Positions 1-9,366 of a stretch of 64,000 nt of DNA are shown here, in pieces. Location of the stretch: positions 1-64,000 of the forward strand of contig CAVVMV010000018.1 in the NCBI GenBank assembly GCA_963749485.1, written 5' to 3'. The stretch is from JAZGGS01 sp963749485 (lineage in GTDB: Bacteria > Bacteroidota > Ignavibacteria > Ignavibacteriales > Ignavibacteriaceae). The notes under the pieces are model-generated. The model searched no databases. It was not told where the DNA came from and was given only the letters and a program-made list of their open reading frames with translations. The position numbers and the translations under genes are program-made. Every line of letters begins with the position of its first letter. The first letter of the stretch is position 1.

Positions 1-2
1 AA

Positions 3-572
3 AACATAATCACTTCCGCTCAGAATGCAGCGCGAGCAGTTTATGTAAGCGATATTGACGGTGATAATGATCTAGATATTTTAGCTTCGGGTGATAATTC
101 TGTGAGCTGGTATGAAAACAATGGCACACTTAATTTTAGCCAGCACATTCTTCCTGGCTTTTATGGAGCTTGGGGTATTTACGCAATTGATCTGGATGGC
201 GATAATGATAACGATGTTCTTTCAGGATATTTAGGTGATAATAAAATATTTTGGTTTGAAAACCAGGGTATAAGTGATGTACCTCTTGATTATGAACCAG
301 GTATTCCTGATGATTTTAAATTGTATGAAAATTATCCCAATCCATTCAATCCAGTAACGAATATTGAATTTGATGTTTTAAATAGCGTATTTGTTGATCT
401 TAAAGTTTATGATATTCAGGGCAGAGAAGTTGAAATACTTGTAAATAAAGAACTTCCTGCAGGTCACTATAAAATTACATTTAGCGGTGAAGAATTAGCA
501 TCAGGAATTTATCTTTACAAGATCCGGATGGATGATTTTTATGCAGTAAAAAAGATGACTTTACTTAAGTAA
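3..572 (+). CDS. T9SS-exported FG-GAP/VCBS repeat protein, C-terminal part (5' end outside window)
   Basis: The reading frame is open from base 3, so the N-terminus lies outside the window. Two VCBS/FG-GAP-type calcium-loop repeats are visible (DIDGDNDLDIL and DLDGDNDNDVL), typical of integrin-like beta-propeller blades. The last 75 or so residues are a T9SS sorting domain: ENYPNPFNP, then LKVYDIQGREVEILVNKEL, then SGIYLYKIRMDDFYAVKKMTLLK split over the final strand. It is therefore likely a secreted or surface-anchored adhesin or enzyme-associated propeller; the substrate cannot be told. It is the only cargo gene of this block on the plus strand, and it shows no frameshift. Confidence 0.85.
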   Translation, partial: NIITSAQNAARAVYVSDIDGDNDLDILASGDNSVSWYENNGTLNFSQHILPGFYGAWGIYAIDLDGDNDNDVLSGYLGDNKIFWFENQGISDVPLDYEPGIPDDFKLYENYPNPFNPVTNIEFDVLNSVFVDLKVYDIQGREVEILVNKELPAGHYKITFSGEELASGIYLYKIRMDDFYAVKKMTLLK

Positions 573-967
573 ATAAACTTTATTCATGAATTTCATGAAG
601 ATGGAAGTTTAACTGAAGCGATTGGGGGAGATAGTAATGGGGATTGGAAAAGATTTTCATTGAGAAACATGGTAGAGCGAATTGTCGCGAACGTTATGAC
701 TAACCTCCATCCAGCTGTAGGCTTGCTTACCGCTCAGGCGGGTTTGTGCATAGGAATTTAGTGTGTAGAGTGGAGAAAGTAGAATTATAATTAGTAAGAA
801 TTTTTTGATAAATTTTCCCCCCTTTCACACTGAGCCTGTCGAAGTGTGATGTTCAGTCTTCGACAACCTGCCTGCCGGTCAGGCAGGGCTCAGACTGACA
901 GAATTATTTTAACTAAAACCATCTTTTGGGTTTCGATAGTATTTTCTATTCGAGGGTTTTTCCACCC
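573..967. other. intergenic region with palindromic repeats
   Basis: No coding frame with recognisable content. It holds the compound palindrome described separately at 826-902; the rest is AT-rich with a short GC-rich stretch near 715-750. It lies between convergent genes. Confidence 0.5.
826..902. repeat. compound palindromic repeat with nested CCTGCC palindrome
   Basis: First hairpin: TCACACT pairs with AGTGTGA around GAGCCTGTCGA. Second hairpin: CAGTCT pairs with AGACTG and encloses CCTGCCTGCCGG-T-CAGGCAGG at 867-887, a 21-base variant of the 20-base palindrome found six more times in this window. It lies between two convergent genes. REP-like; it could also stop transcription, but no clean T-run follows. 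Confidence 0.6.
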
Positions 968-1354
968 TTAAGTACTTTTAACCACAGGTGCTTTAACTAA
1001 GAAATAACCAAAACCCACTGTGAAGAATAAATAAACAAACACTATTAACAACCCTAAAGGATTAAGAACTCCAGTAATAACTGTAATTGAGGTAACAATA
1101 AATCCGATTAGGTCGTAAACAAATAATGCAAGTATAATTGCCCTTCTTGCATCAGATTCAGATGCGTTTCTTGCAAACCAGCAAAGAAACAAATTACCAA
1201 ATAGTGCTGCACCATATTCCCTTGCTGTAAACATACCTCCATCGCCAAGAGTTGTGCCAAATATTGAAAGTAATTTATCTGGAATAGCAAGTAATAGAAT
1301 ACCGAATGCAAGACTAACCAGTGCTTTAATGATCATTAGATTTCTGAAACTCAT
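968..1354 (-). CDS. small four-helix membrane protein, unknown function
   Basis: 128 residues with four predicted membrane segments (about residues 6-26, 47-62, 70-93 and 96-120). There is a short loop with GGMFTAREYGAALFGN between helices 1 and 2 and a charged NASESDARRA loop between 2 and 3. I do not recognise a named family; it has the look of small DUF-type integral membrane proteins. Start ATG with upstream AGAAAAG. It stands alone between a convergent cargo gene and a stray sorting-domain remnant, so context gives no role. Confidence 0.6.
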   Translation of the reverse strand: MSFRNLMIIKALVSLAFGILLLAIPDKLLSIFGTTLGDGGMFTAREYGAALFGNLFLCWFARNASESDARRAIILALFVYDLIGFIVTSITVITGVLNPLGLLIVFVYLFFTVGFGYFLVKAPVVKST

Positions 1355-1413
1355 AACTTTTCTCTTATAAAGTTATTATTGGTATTGTTTTATGTTACTT
1401 CAACAAAATCATT

Positions 1414-1433
1414 CCTGCCTGCCGGCAGGCAGG
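1414..1433. repeat. 20-bp palindrome (family A), intergenic copy
   Basis: Perfect CCTGCCTGCCGGCAGGCAGG. It lies 9 bases beyond the stop codon of an orphan T9SS sorting-domain remnant on the minus strand. The same arrangement recurs at 4019, 5559 and 7784. Confidence 0.85.
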
Positions 1434-1442
1434 TTTTTAGTT

Positions 1443-1553
1443 CTATTTAAGTAATAGCATTTTCTTTGTATGAATAAATGAACCTGCCTTAAGTTGATAA
1501 GAATAAATTCCGCTTGTTAATTCTACACCCTTAAATTCATCTTCATAACAACC
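1443..1553 (-). pseudogene. orphan T9SS sorting-domain fragment
   Basis: An isolated 36-codon piece encodes only the end of a T9SS sorting domain: GCYEDEFKG, ELTSGIYSYQLKAG, then SFIHTKKMLLLK and stop. No start codon, QNYPNPFNP box or passenger precedes it. The gene upstream on this strand (1567-2256) is a different family and has its own stop. DNA from the SGIY region through the downstream palindrome is almost identical to the ends of three neighbouring cargo genes, so this is probably a copied or stranded cassette end. Confidence 0.7.
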
Positions 1554-1566
1554 AATAAATGAAAAA

Positions 1567-2256
1567 TCAATCAGGCAATTCTAAATTTGTTATGTGCACT
1601 TCATCCCTAACCAAGAGTAATGAAGGATCGAAATCTGCATCCTCCTCAAATAGCGTAGTTAATTGATTGAAGTTTAACACATCGCCAACACTAACTTGTT
1701 TTATTACATATTTTTTATAAAACCAGGTTGTTGTTGTAGTTTTCAATCCCATCAAGTCTGTAACTGCTTTTTGAATTGTACAGGTTACACCCGCAACCTC
1801 ACCTGTTCCAACTTCAGTAATTTCAGTATTCATAGCTTCGCCCATCTGCTCTTCATATTGCTTTGCTTCATCATCCGACATACCTGCAAATTTTCCCATT
1901 TCCTCTATCTTTACTCTTGTTCCTTCCATTGTATCAGGATTGTACGTTGTTACAACATTTCCGTCCGTTATAATTACAGTTTTTGTTTCTTCAACCGTGT
2001 TTAACATGGGTATTTCTGTTCTCTCTGTCTCATAGCTTGCCATATTGTTTCCATAATTATCTATGTAGATATCTTTAATTGTTGTAGTCTTAACCTCTGC
2101 AGTAATTGTAGTATCCTCTTTTGTAACATGGGCTTTTTTAAATTCAAACCGCTTAATAGTCTCCTGCGAGAAGATATTTATAGTCAACACAAGCTGGATA
2201 AATAGTGTAGTAGCAACAATTTTAAAAATTGATAATTTTGCTAATATGTTCATCAA
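1567..2256 (-). CDS. secreted DUF4412-like protein
   Basis: 229 residues with an N-terminal signal peptide (hydrophobic stretch about residues 12-30, ending NIFSQ). The mature part carries threonine-rich beta strands, a YNPDTMEGTRVKIEEMGKF segment, an acidic DDEAKQYEEQMGEAM helix, and GEVAGVTCTIQKA followed by TWFYKKYVIKQ. The order resembles the DUF4412/LolA-like beta-sheet proteins of Bacteroidota, where 'protein-bound agent, YECEKY, W-x-S' motifs occur, and it is similar in plan to 11730-12290. Probably periplasmic; substrate unknown. RBS AGGAGG lies 6 bases upstream of the ATG. It does not carry a T9SS domain. Confidence 0.55.
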   Translation of the reverse strand: MMNILAKLSIFKIVATTLFIQLVLTINIFSQETIKRFEFKKAHVTKEDTTITAEVKTTTIKDIYIDNYGNNMASYETERTEIPMLNTVEETKTVIITDGNVVTTYNPDTMEGTRVKIEEMGKFAGMSDDEAKQYEEQMGEAMNTEITEVGTGEVAGVTCTIQKAVTDLMGLKTTTTTWFYKKYVIKQVSVGDVLNFNQLTTLFEEDADFDPSLLLVRDEVHITNLELPD

Positions 2257-2288
2257 ACTGCCTCCTGTTTAATTTTGTTATTAAATAA

Positions 2289-3962
2289 TTATTTAAGTAG
2301 CATCATCTTCTTAGTTTCAATAAAGTTTCCTGCTCTAAGTTGATAGAAATAAATTCCACTTGTTATTGTATAAGCATTTCCGCCGGAGGCGGATCCGCCT
2401 ATGGCGGAAAATTCAACTTCGTATTCACCAGCAGGTTTTTCTTCATTAACAAGAGTTGCAATTTCATTTCCTAAAACATCATAAACTTTTAGTGAAACAA
2501 AATTCTTAGTTTGCTGGAATGACATGTTGAAATGGTGAATTTTGTGTTGTTGGATTAAATGGATTTGGATAGTTCTGAAGCAAACCAAATTGCTTAATTG
2601 CTAAATCCAGAATTCGATTCATCCTCAATCGCAGAAGTTGGTTCAAACGATAATGCATCTGGGCCGCCGTAAACACCAATATCGTTTCTTAATAATCCTT
2701 TTGAAGGCCATTTAGCAAATCCCGGATTGTTAAAATCTTCGACATCATTATAAATAACATCCGGATCACCGGCATCAATACAGGGAGAAAGATCATCCAG
2801 TAAATAAATATATTGGTTATACGTAGTGAAATCCGGATTGCTATTCATGTTATTCTCATAAATTCCAGTGTAAGTAAAGTAGGTAGTGCCGCCATACCAA
2901 ACACCAAAATCCGAACTATCTCCCTCAACATCACAATAATAAAAATCAGGATCGGAATCTTCTGAAAATAGATGAACCTGATTTCCATCAACAGTTCCAA
3001 TATTTCCCCAAAGGATTGAATTTCTGAAAATTGGATTTGAATTAACTTCGCAGTCAATTCCTCCTCCAAATGAAGCAGTATTATAAACAATAGTATTATT
3101 AATAAACATTGCACTACTATTATCTTCCAAATCAACCCCACCACCTTCTGAGTCTGCGATATTACCAGAAATAATATTGTTTTTTATGCTAGGATTGCAA
3201 TTTGTTTCCAGCTGCATACCTCCGCCAAATTCAGCAAAATTATTTACTATTACATTATTATCCACATTTGGATTTGAATTAAAATAAAGTGAAATGCCTC
3301 CACCAGAATTCAAAGCAGCGTTGCTATCAATTCTATTCTTTGTAATCCAAGGATTTGCTGAATAAACAGCAATTCCTCCTCCTGAATGTCCAGCACCGTT
3401 CATGTAAATGGTGTTATTATCAATAATTATATTTGAATTTGATATAGCAATTCCTCCTCCGTCATCAACTGCAATATTATGTGTGATGAGTGAATTTGAA
3501 ATGATCAGGTTACCATAATTTGCTACAGCAATTGCTCCACCCACATCATCGGGAACAATACCAACCGCTTTACCCCATTCTAATATGCAGTAGCTAATTC
3601 TTGATGTATCATCACCTGGCAAGGAAAAACCAAATCTTATTCCATGCCAACCTCCGTCGGTAGATGACCAGTTATGGAATCCGGTTGTATCATTAATTGT
3701 AAAAGTAATTGAATCGGTTTGCTGTTCCAACCGCTAGGAGTTGTCCCTGGACAGTTAATTTATAGTGTCCCTGGAATTCAACTAAAACACCAGGTTCAAT
3801 TGTTAACGTTTGCCCTACGGGAATTGCAATTTCCCCTTCAATGTAATACGGTGAACCTGTAAAAGACCATGTACCAAAAACAGGTCCTGATTGAATATGA
3901 GTTTGCGCTAAAGATTCAGCACCAGCAAAAAATAAAACAGTAAAAAGAATCAGGGTTTTCAT
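2289..3962 (-). CDS. T9SS-exported right-handed beta-helix protein (frameshifted)
   Basis: Read in three frames: 3693-3962 (signal peptide MKTLILFTVLFFAGAESLAQ and EGEIAIPVGQTLTIEPGVLVEF), 2594-3730 (parallel beta-helix with many NN-x-I-x-N and GGGI turns) and 2289-2588 (sorting domain). The box LLQNYPNPFNPTT sits in yet another frame between the last two, so at least three single-base shifts occur. I chose the inner ATG at 3962 because AAAGGGG then lies 5 bases upstream; the ATG at 3977 overlaps that RBS. Such proteins usually bind or cleave polysaccharide; no catalytic residues can be assigned. The sorting domain contains an in-frame palindrome insertion (2377-2410). Confidence 0.75.
2377..2410. 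repeat. 34-bp palindrome (family B) inside a sorting domain
   Basis: TTTCCGCC (2377-2384) pairs with GGCGGAAA (2403-2410), and an inner perfect palindrome AGGCGGATCCGCCT occupies 2387-2400. On the minus strand it reads in frame as FSAIGGSASGGN, inserted between the EVEF strand and the TSGIYFYQL strand of the sorting domain. Confidence 0.8.
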
Positions 3963-4018
3963 AATTGCCCCTTTCATATTTTACTTTATTATATGTTACT
4001 TATTTTAAAAGAATCATT

Positions 4019-4038
4019 CCTGCCTGCCGGCAGGCAGG
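4019..4038. repeat. 20-bp palindrome (family A), intergenic copy
   Basis: Perfect copy, 9 bases downstream of the stop codon of the cargo gene 4048-5502 on the minus strand. Both flanks match the copies at 1414 and 5559. Confidence 0.85.
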
Positions 4039-4047
4039 TTTTTAGTT

Positions 4048-5502
4048 CTATTTAAGTAATAGCATTTTCTTTGTTTGAATAAATGAACCTGCTCTTAACT
4101 GATAGAAGTATACACCACTTGGTAAATTCTCTGCATACCAAGTTATTTCATAAGTGCCAACACGTTTTTCTTCACTAACAAGTGATACAATCTATACTTC
4201 CCAATACATCATAAATTTTGAGTGTAATGAAGCCTGATTCTGCGGAATTGTAAATTTAATTTTTGTATTTGGGTTAAATGGATTTGGATAGTTTTGTGAA
4301 AGTGAAAAATTTGTTACAGTATATTTTTCATTTATACTTGTAGGATCGGGTGCCAGTTTAACTAGCCACACATCTGTTCCACCAGCACCAAAGGATTTGG
4401 TTGAACCTGTGAGAATATAACCCCCATCGGATGTGGTGCTTACGGAATGACATTCATCATCAGCAGTTCCACCGATTGTTTTTGTCCAAATACTGTCTCC
4501 ATTAGCATCAGTTCTAACTATATACCAGTCCCGGTTACCCGAACCAAATGAATCTGTTGAGCCTGCTGCAATGAATCCTCCGTCATTTGATTGCCTGATT
4601 GATTCGCATTCGTCTCTTTCAGTTCCTCCGTAAACTTTTGCCCAAAGACTGTCGCCCATTGAATTTAACCTGAAAATCAAAAATGAAAAATCTCCCGGTC
4701 CAAAGGAAGATGTCCTCCCTGCTCCGATAAAATCACCATTTGTCGTTTGCTGTATTGAATAACCATCATCTGACTGATCACCTCCTATTGTTTGTGACCA
4801 GATGATATTATAGTCCCAATCAATACTAACAATCCATGCATCAAAGCTTCCGGCACCAAAGTTGGCTGATGAACCTATGAAAACATAACCATCATTTGTT
4901 TCGATAATCTCTTGTCCGTAATCATTAGCAAATCCCCCAAAGTAGTCCTCCCAAACTGAATCTGCTGACGGGCTTACTTCAAGAAAATAAATTGAAGAAT
5001 TTCCAGGACCAAAGGACCTTGTGTTGCCGACCATGACATAATAATCGTCGCCTTCGGTCTGAATTATCGAATTAAGTTCATCCGTATTTCCGTTTCCATA
5101 TGTTCTTGTCCAGAGCGTATCACCTGATGAATTGGTTTTAATAATATAAGCATCAGAATATGATTGACCTGCTTCAGTTTTTTTACCTGCAATTACATAA
5201 CCTCCATCGGAGGTTTGAAATACAGAATATGCTGATTCATTTCCCGGGCTGCCATATGTCCTGGTCCAGATGGTATCACCATTCGCATCGGTTTTAATAA
5301 GGTAAATATCGTTTGATCCTGCACCAAATGAATTAGTTAATCCGGCAATGATAAATCCGCCATCACTTGTTTCCTGCACTTCATATCCAATTTCCCAGTC
5401 TATTCCGCCATATGTTTTAGTCCATAGTGTATCCGGTGATTGGGCAGTTAAAAATGTAAATGTGAAAAAAAATAGTGCACTGACTGATGCTAACTTTTTC
5501 AT
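4048..5502 (-). CDS. T9SS-exported repeat protein of delta-60-like repeats (frameshifted near the end)
   Basis: The main frame runs 4192-5502: signal peptide MKKLASVSALFFFTFTFLTAQ, then about seven repeats of DGGFIIAG-x-T-x-SFGAG...D-x-YLIKTDANGD-x-IWT-x-TYGG, which form a beta-propeller-like chain. The box SLSQNYPNPFNPNTKIKF follows. The reading then shifts; the remaining sorting domain (KIYDVLGS, LVSEEKRVG, LPSGVYFYQLRAG, SFIQTKKMLLLK) is encoded in other frames down to the stop at 4048. Start chosen at the inner ATG with AAAGGGG upstream, as for its neighbour. Likely secreted; ligand unknown. Confidence 0.75.
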
Positions 5503-5558
5503 AATTGCCCCTTTCATATTTTACTTTATTAAATGTTACTTATTTTAAAAGAATCATT

Positions 5559-5577
5559 CTGCCTGCCGGCAGGCAGG
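5559..5577. repeat. palindrome (family A), intergenic copy, one base short
   Basis: 19 bases; the first C is missing compared with the other copies. It lies 9 bases beyond the stop codon of the cargo gene 5587-7697. Confidence 0.8.
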
Positions 5578-5586
5578 TTTTTAGTT

Positions 5587-7697
5587 CTATTTAAGTAATA
5601 GCATTTTCTTTGTATGAATAAATGAACCTGCCTTAAGTTGATAGAAATAAATTCCACTTGTTAATCTATCAGCATCGAAATTCAACTTCATATTTTCCTG
5701 CAGGTTTTTCTTCGTTAACTAGTGTTGCAACTTCATTTCCTAAAACATCATAAACTTTTAGTGTAGTAAAACCAGTCTGCGTAGTTCTGAAACTGATATA
5801 TTGTTGTTGGATTAAACGGATTTGGATAGTTTTGCTCTAAAACAAATGATGACGGTATTTTATTATCAATTTGTTCAATTGAGGTTGTTGATTGAACACT
5901 GCGAAATACCCCTCCTCCATAAGTTCCGGCAAAAACATAACCGCTTGAATTGATTTCAAGATAATTGATATAAGAAATAGTTAACCCGGTATTGATTTCT
6001 GTCCAGTTTGCTCCGTTATCCGTTGAGAGATATATTCCTCCATCATATGTTCCAGCAAAAACATGACCGATTGAATTTATTGCAAGGGACAAAACATCGG
6101 TACTATCCAGTCCATTATTAACTTGTGACCAGTTACCTCCATTGTCTGTTGTGAGAAATACTCCTCCCTCCCATGTTCCAGCAAAAACGTGATCGCTTGA
6201 ATTGATTGCAAAAGAATAGATCTCAGTAGTAGTTAATCCATTGTTGATTTCCGACCAGTTTGTTCCATTATCTGTTGTAAGAAATACTCCACCACTGTAA
6301 GTTCCGGCAAAAACATAGCCGCTTGAATTGATTGCAAGAGAACTGACCTGAACAACAGTTAATCCATTGTTGATTTCAGTCCAGTTTGCTCCATTGTCGG
6401 TTGAGAGAAATACTCCTCCAATAGTTCCTGCAAAAATATAACCGCCTGAACTGATTGCAAGAGATCGGACATCAGTACTAGTCAATCCATTATTGATTTC
6501 AGTCCAGTTTACTCCATTGTCGGTTGAGAGAAATACTCCCCCTCCGGCAGTTCCGGCAAAAACATAGCCGTTTGAATTAATTGCTAGAGAATGGACATAA
6601 GTATGAGTCAATCCGTTATTGATTTGGGACCAGTTTTCTCCATTGTCGGTCGAGAGAAATACTCCACCCAAATAAGTTCCCGCAAAAGCATATCCGCTTG
6701 AATTGATTGCAAGAGAATTGACCTGAGTAGCAATAAATCCATTGTTGATTTCAGTCCAGTTAGTTCCATTGTTTGTTGAGAGAAACACTCCCAATCCTTC
6801 AGTACCGGCAAAAACATAGCCGCTTGAATTGATTGCAAGAGAAGAGATTCTATTAGCAGTCAATCCATTATTGATTGGTGTCCAGTTTGTTCCATTGTCT
6901 GTTGAGAGAAATACTCCTCCATCAGTTCCCGCGAAATCATAATCGCTTGAATTGATTGCAAGAGAATAGATCCTATTAGCAGTCAATCCATTATTGATTG
7001 GTGTCCAGTTTGTTCCATTGTCTGTTGAGAGAAATACTCCTCCACTAGTTCCAGCAAAAACATAGCCGGTTGAATTGATGGCAAGAGAATAAATATAACT
7101 ATTGGTCAATCCGTTATTCATTGGTGTCCAGTTTGCTCCATTATCCGTTGAGAGAAATACTCCTCCTGCATAAGTTCCTGCAAATATATCACCACTTGAA
7201 TTGATTGCAAGAGATAAGATATAGTTGGTGGTCAATCCATTATTGATCTGTGTCCAGTTTGCTCCATTATTAGTTGAGAAAAATACTCCACTATCATAAG
7301 TCCCGGCAAAAACATAGCCGTTGGAATTGATGGCAAGAGAATAGATCCTCGTAGCAGTTAATCCATTATTGATCTGTGTCCAGTTTGCTCCATTGTCCGT
7401 TGAGAGAAATATTCCTCCATCATTTGTTCCGGTAAAAACATAGCCGGTTGAATTTATTGCAAGAGAAAAGATCCTAGTAGAAGTCAATCCATTATTGACT
7501 CCTGTCCAATTTGTTCCATTGTCTGTTGAGAGAAATACTCCTCCATCAGTTCCCGCGAAAACATGACCGCTTGAATTGATTTCAAGTGAACGGATAACTC
7601 CACCATATGGTCCAGCAGTTTGCTGCCAAAAATTTTGTGCAATTGATAAAGAAGATGACAACATTATTGTCAATATTAAAAGTAAAAAATGTTGCAT
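5587..7697 (-). CDS. T9SS-exported BNR/sortilin-like beta-propeller with 13 tandem repeats (frameshifted near the end)
   Basis: Main frame 5748-7697. A signal peptide (ending SLSIAQ) is followed by 13 near-identical units of about 42 residues, each of the form SLAINSSGYVFAGT-x-GGVFLSTDNG-x-NWT-x-INNGLT. The 'STDNGANWT' turn is an Asp-box (BNR) signature of sialidase/sortilin-type propellers. EQNYPNPFNPTT ends the frame; the rest of the sorting domain (KVYDVLGNEVATLVNEEKPAG, then DADRLTSGIYFYQ to LLLK) lies in two other frames down to 5587. RBS AGGAGA is 7 bases upstream of the ATG. Repeat units also match at the DNA level (period about 126-129 bases), so copy number may vary. Confidence 0.8.
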
Positions 7698-7783
7698 TTT
7701 TAAATCTCCTATAAATATTTTTTATAATTTATTTCTCTGTAAAAATTTTCACTAATTCTTGTTGTCACTTTATTAAAATCATT

Positions 7784-7803
7784 CCTGGCTGCCGGCAGGC
7801 AGG
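7784..7803. repeat. palindrome (family A), intergenic copy with one mismatch
   Basis: CCTGGCTGCCGGCAGGCAGG, with one C-to-G change in the left arm. It lies 9 bases beyond the stop codon of cargo gene 7813-9327. Confidence 0.8.
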
Positions 7804-7812
7804 TTTTTAGTT

Positions 7813-9327
7813 CTATTTAAGTAATAGCATTTTCTTTATATGAATGAATGAACCTGCCTTGAGTTGATAGAAATAAATTCCACTAGATAACCCATTTCCG
7901 ATGAACTCAACTTCATATTCTCCTGCGGGTTTCACTTCATTTACTAAGGTTGCAACTTCACTTCCCAAAACATCGTAAACTTTTAATCGTAACAAAACTC
8001 AATCTCTGGAATAGTGAAATTTAATTTTTGTTGTTGGGTTAAACGGGTTGGGATAATTCTGATCAAGAAAATATTTATTAACAAATAAGGGCGTTTCCGA
8101 TTCAATTACTCCTGATACAAAATCAGTATACAAATAAACCGCTCCACAATAAAGTCCACCGGCATACTGAATCGGTGCACCAACAGCAAATATCTCTTCA
8201 TCTAAATCTACTTGGTAGCCAAACTGATCGCTTTCTCCCCCATCGCTTGCAAGAATTTTAGACAACTTAGTCCAGTTTGAATTAATTCTTTTATAGATAT
8301 ATGCAGCTCCAGCACCATTTCCATTTTGATTATCGTGACGAACTCCTATAAGAGCATAATTATTTAACAAAGAAACGCTGAAGCCAAAAGCAACAGTTGT
8401 AACGGCACTACTATCCACTAATTTAACTTCTTCAACCCATAAAGTATCTTGTCGCCGGAATACGTAGGCTGCACCACTCATGTACGTTTGGTGAAATGAA
8501 CTGACCGCCCCAACAATTGCATAATCACCAGAGAGAGAAACAGAAAAACCAAAATTATCACCAGAACTTATATCACTAGATAATATTTTAGCCTGCTGGG
8601 TCCATTCGTTCCCATTATAATAAAAAATAAAAGCTGCGCCACTTTCATTGCCGCCACTATCATCATTATGTGCACCTACAATTGCATAGTCTCCATCGAT
8701 GGATACAGAATTTCCAATATATGGTTCAGCACCAACATAACCTGATGGTGTTAATTTTTGCTCCTCAACCCATAAAGTATCTTCCAGCCGAAACACGTAT
8801 GCAGCACCAACATTTCCATTCGCGTCTCTTGCACCAATTAAAATTTTATCTCCGCTGACTGATATTGAACTACCGAATTTATACCATGCTTGAATATCAC
8901 CCGGAACAATTTTCTGATGTTGATGCCACAATCCTGTTAATGTATCGCGTTTAAATATGTACACGGCGCCAGCCCAATTTCCATTTTCAGGATCCTGATC
9001 TGCTCCAATAAAAATATAATTGTCTTTAACACCTACCGCCCATCCAAAATGAGCAGCAGTAGTACCATCAGTTGCCAATAAAAGGGTATCTTCTATCCAG
9101 TTTCCATTAACTTTTTCAAACACAACTGCAGCTCCTGAATTCACACCTTGAATATCTGATTCGGGTCCACCTACAACTAATATGTTCTTATCGATAGCAA
9201 CTGAAGAGCCAAAGGAAACAACATTCTGTGGATCACTTGGAATTAGTTTAAGTTCTGTAATTTGTGCTAGATTAGAATTTTGCCATAGGACAACGAAAAA
9301 GAATATGAGAATCTTTATTATGTTCAT
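7813..9327 (-). CDS. T9SS-exported FG-GAP (integrin-alpha-like) repeat protein (frameshifted)
   Basis: 7999-9327 carries a signal peptide (ending NSNLAQ) and about seven FG-GAP blades of the form FG-x-SVSI-x-GDYAIVGA...GAAYVF, followed by DQNYPNPFNPTTKIKF. One shift near 8000 then moves the sorting domain (LKVYDVLGSEVATLVNEVKPAG, GLSSGIYFYQLKAG, KKMLLLK) into 7813-7995. RBS AAAGGGG lies 6 bases upstream of the ATG, the same leader style as the two preceding cargo genes. Such propellers mediate adhesion or support secreted enzymes; no catalytic domain is seen. Confidence 0.8.
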
Positions 9328-9366
9328 CTTTATCCCCTTTCGGATAATTATTAAAAATATCGCTTG

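Noticed and set aside
5748..7650. Regular direct repeats that could suggest a CRISPR array
   Set aside because: Period is about 126-129 bases, repeats are imperfect and fully coding (BNR-like blades); no short identical repeats with unique spacers, no cas genes.
1414..7803. Family A palindromes as rho-independent terminators
   Set aside because: They follow gene ends closely but lack a T-run on the transcribed strand, and two copies sit inside genes, so a general terminator role is not supported.
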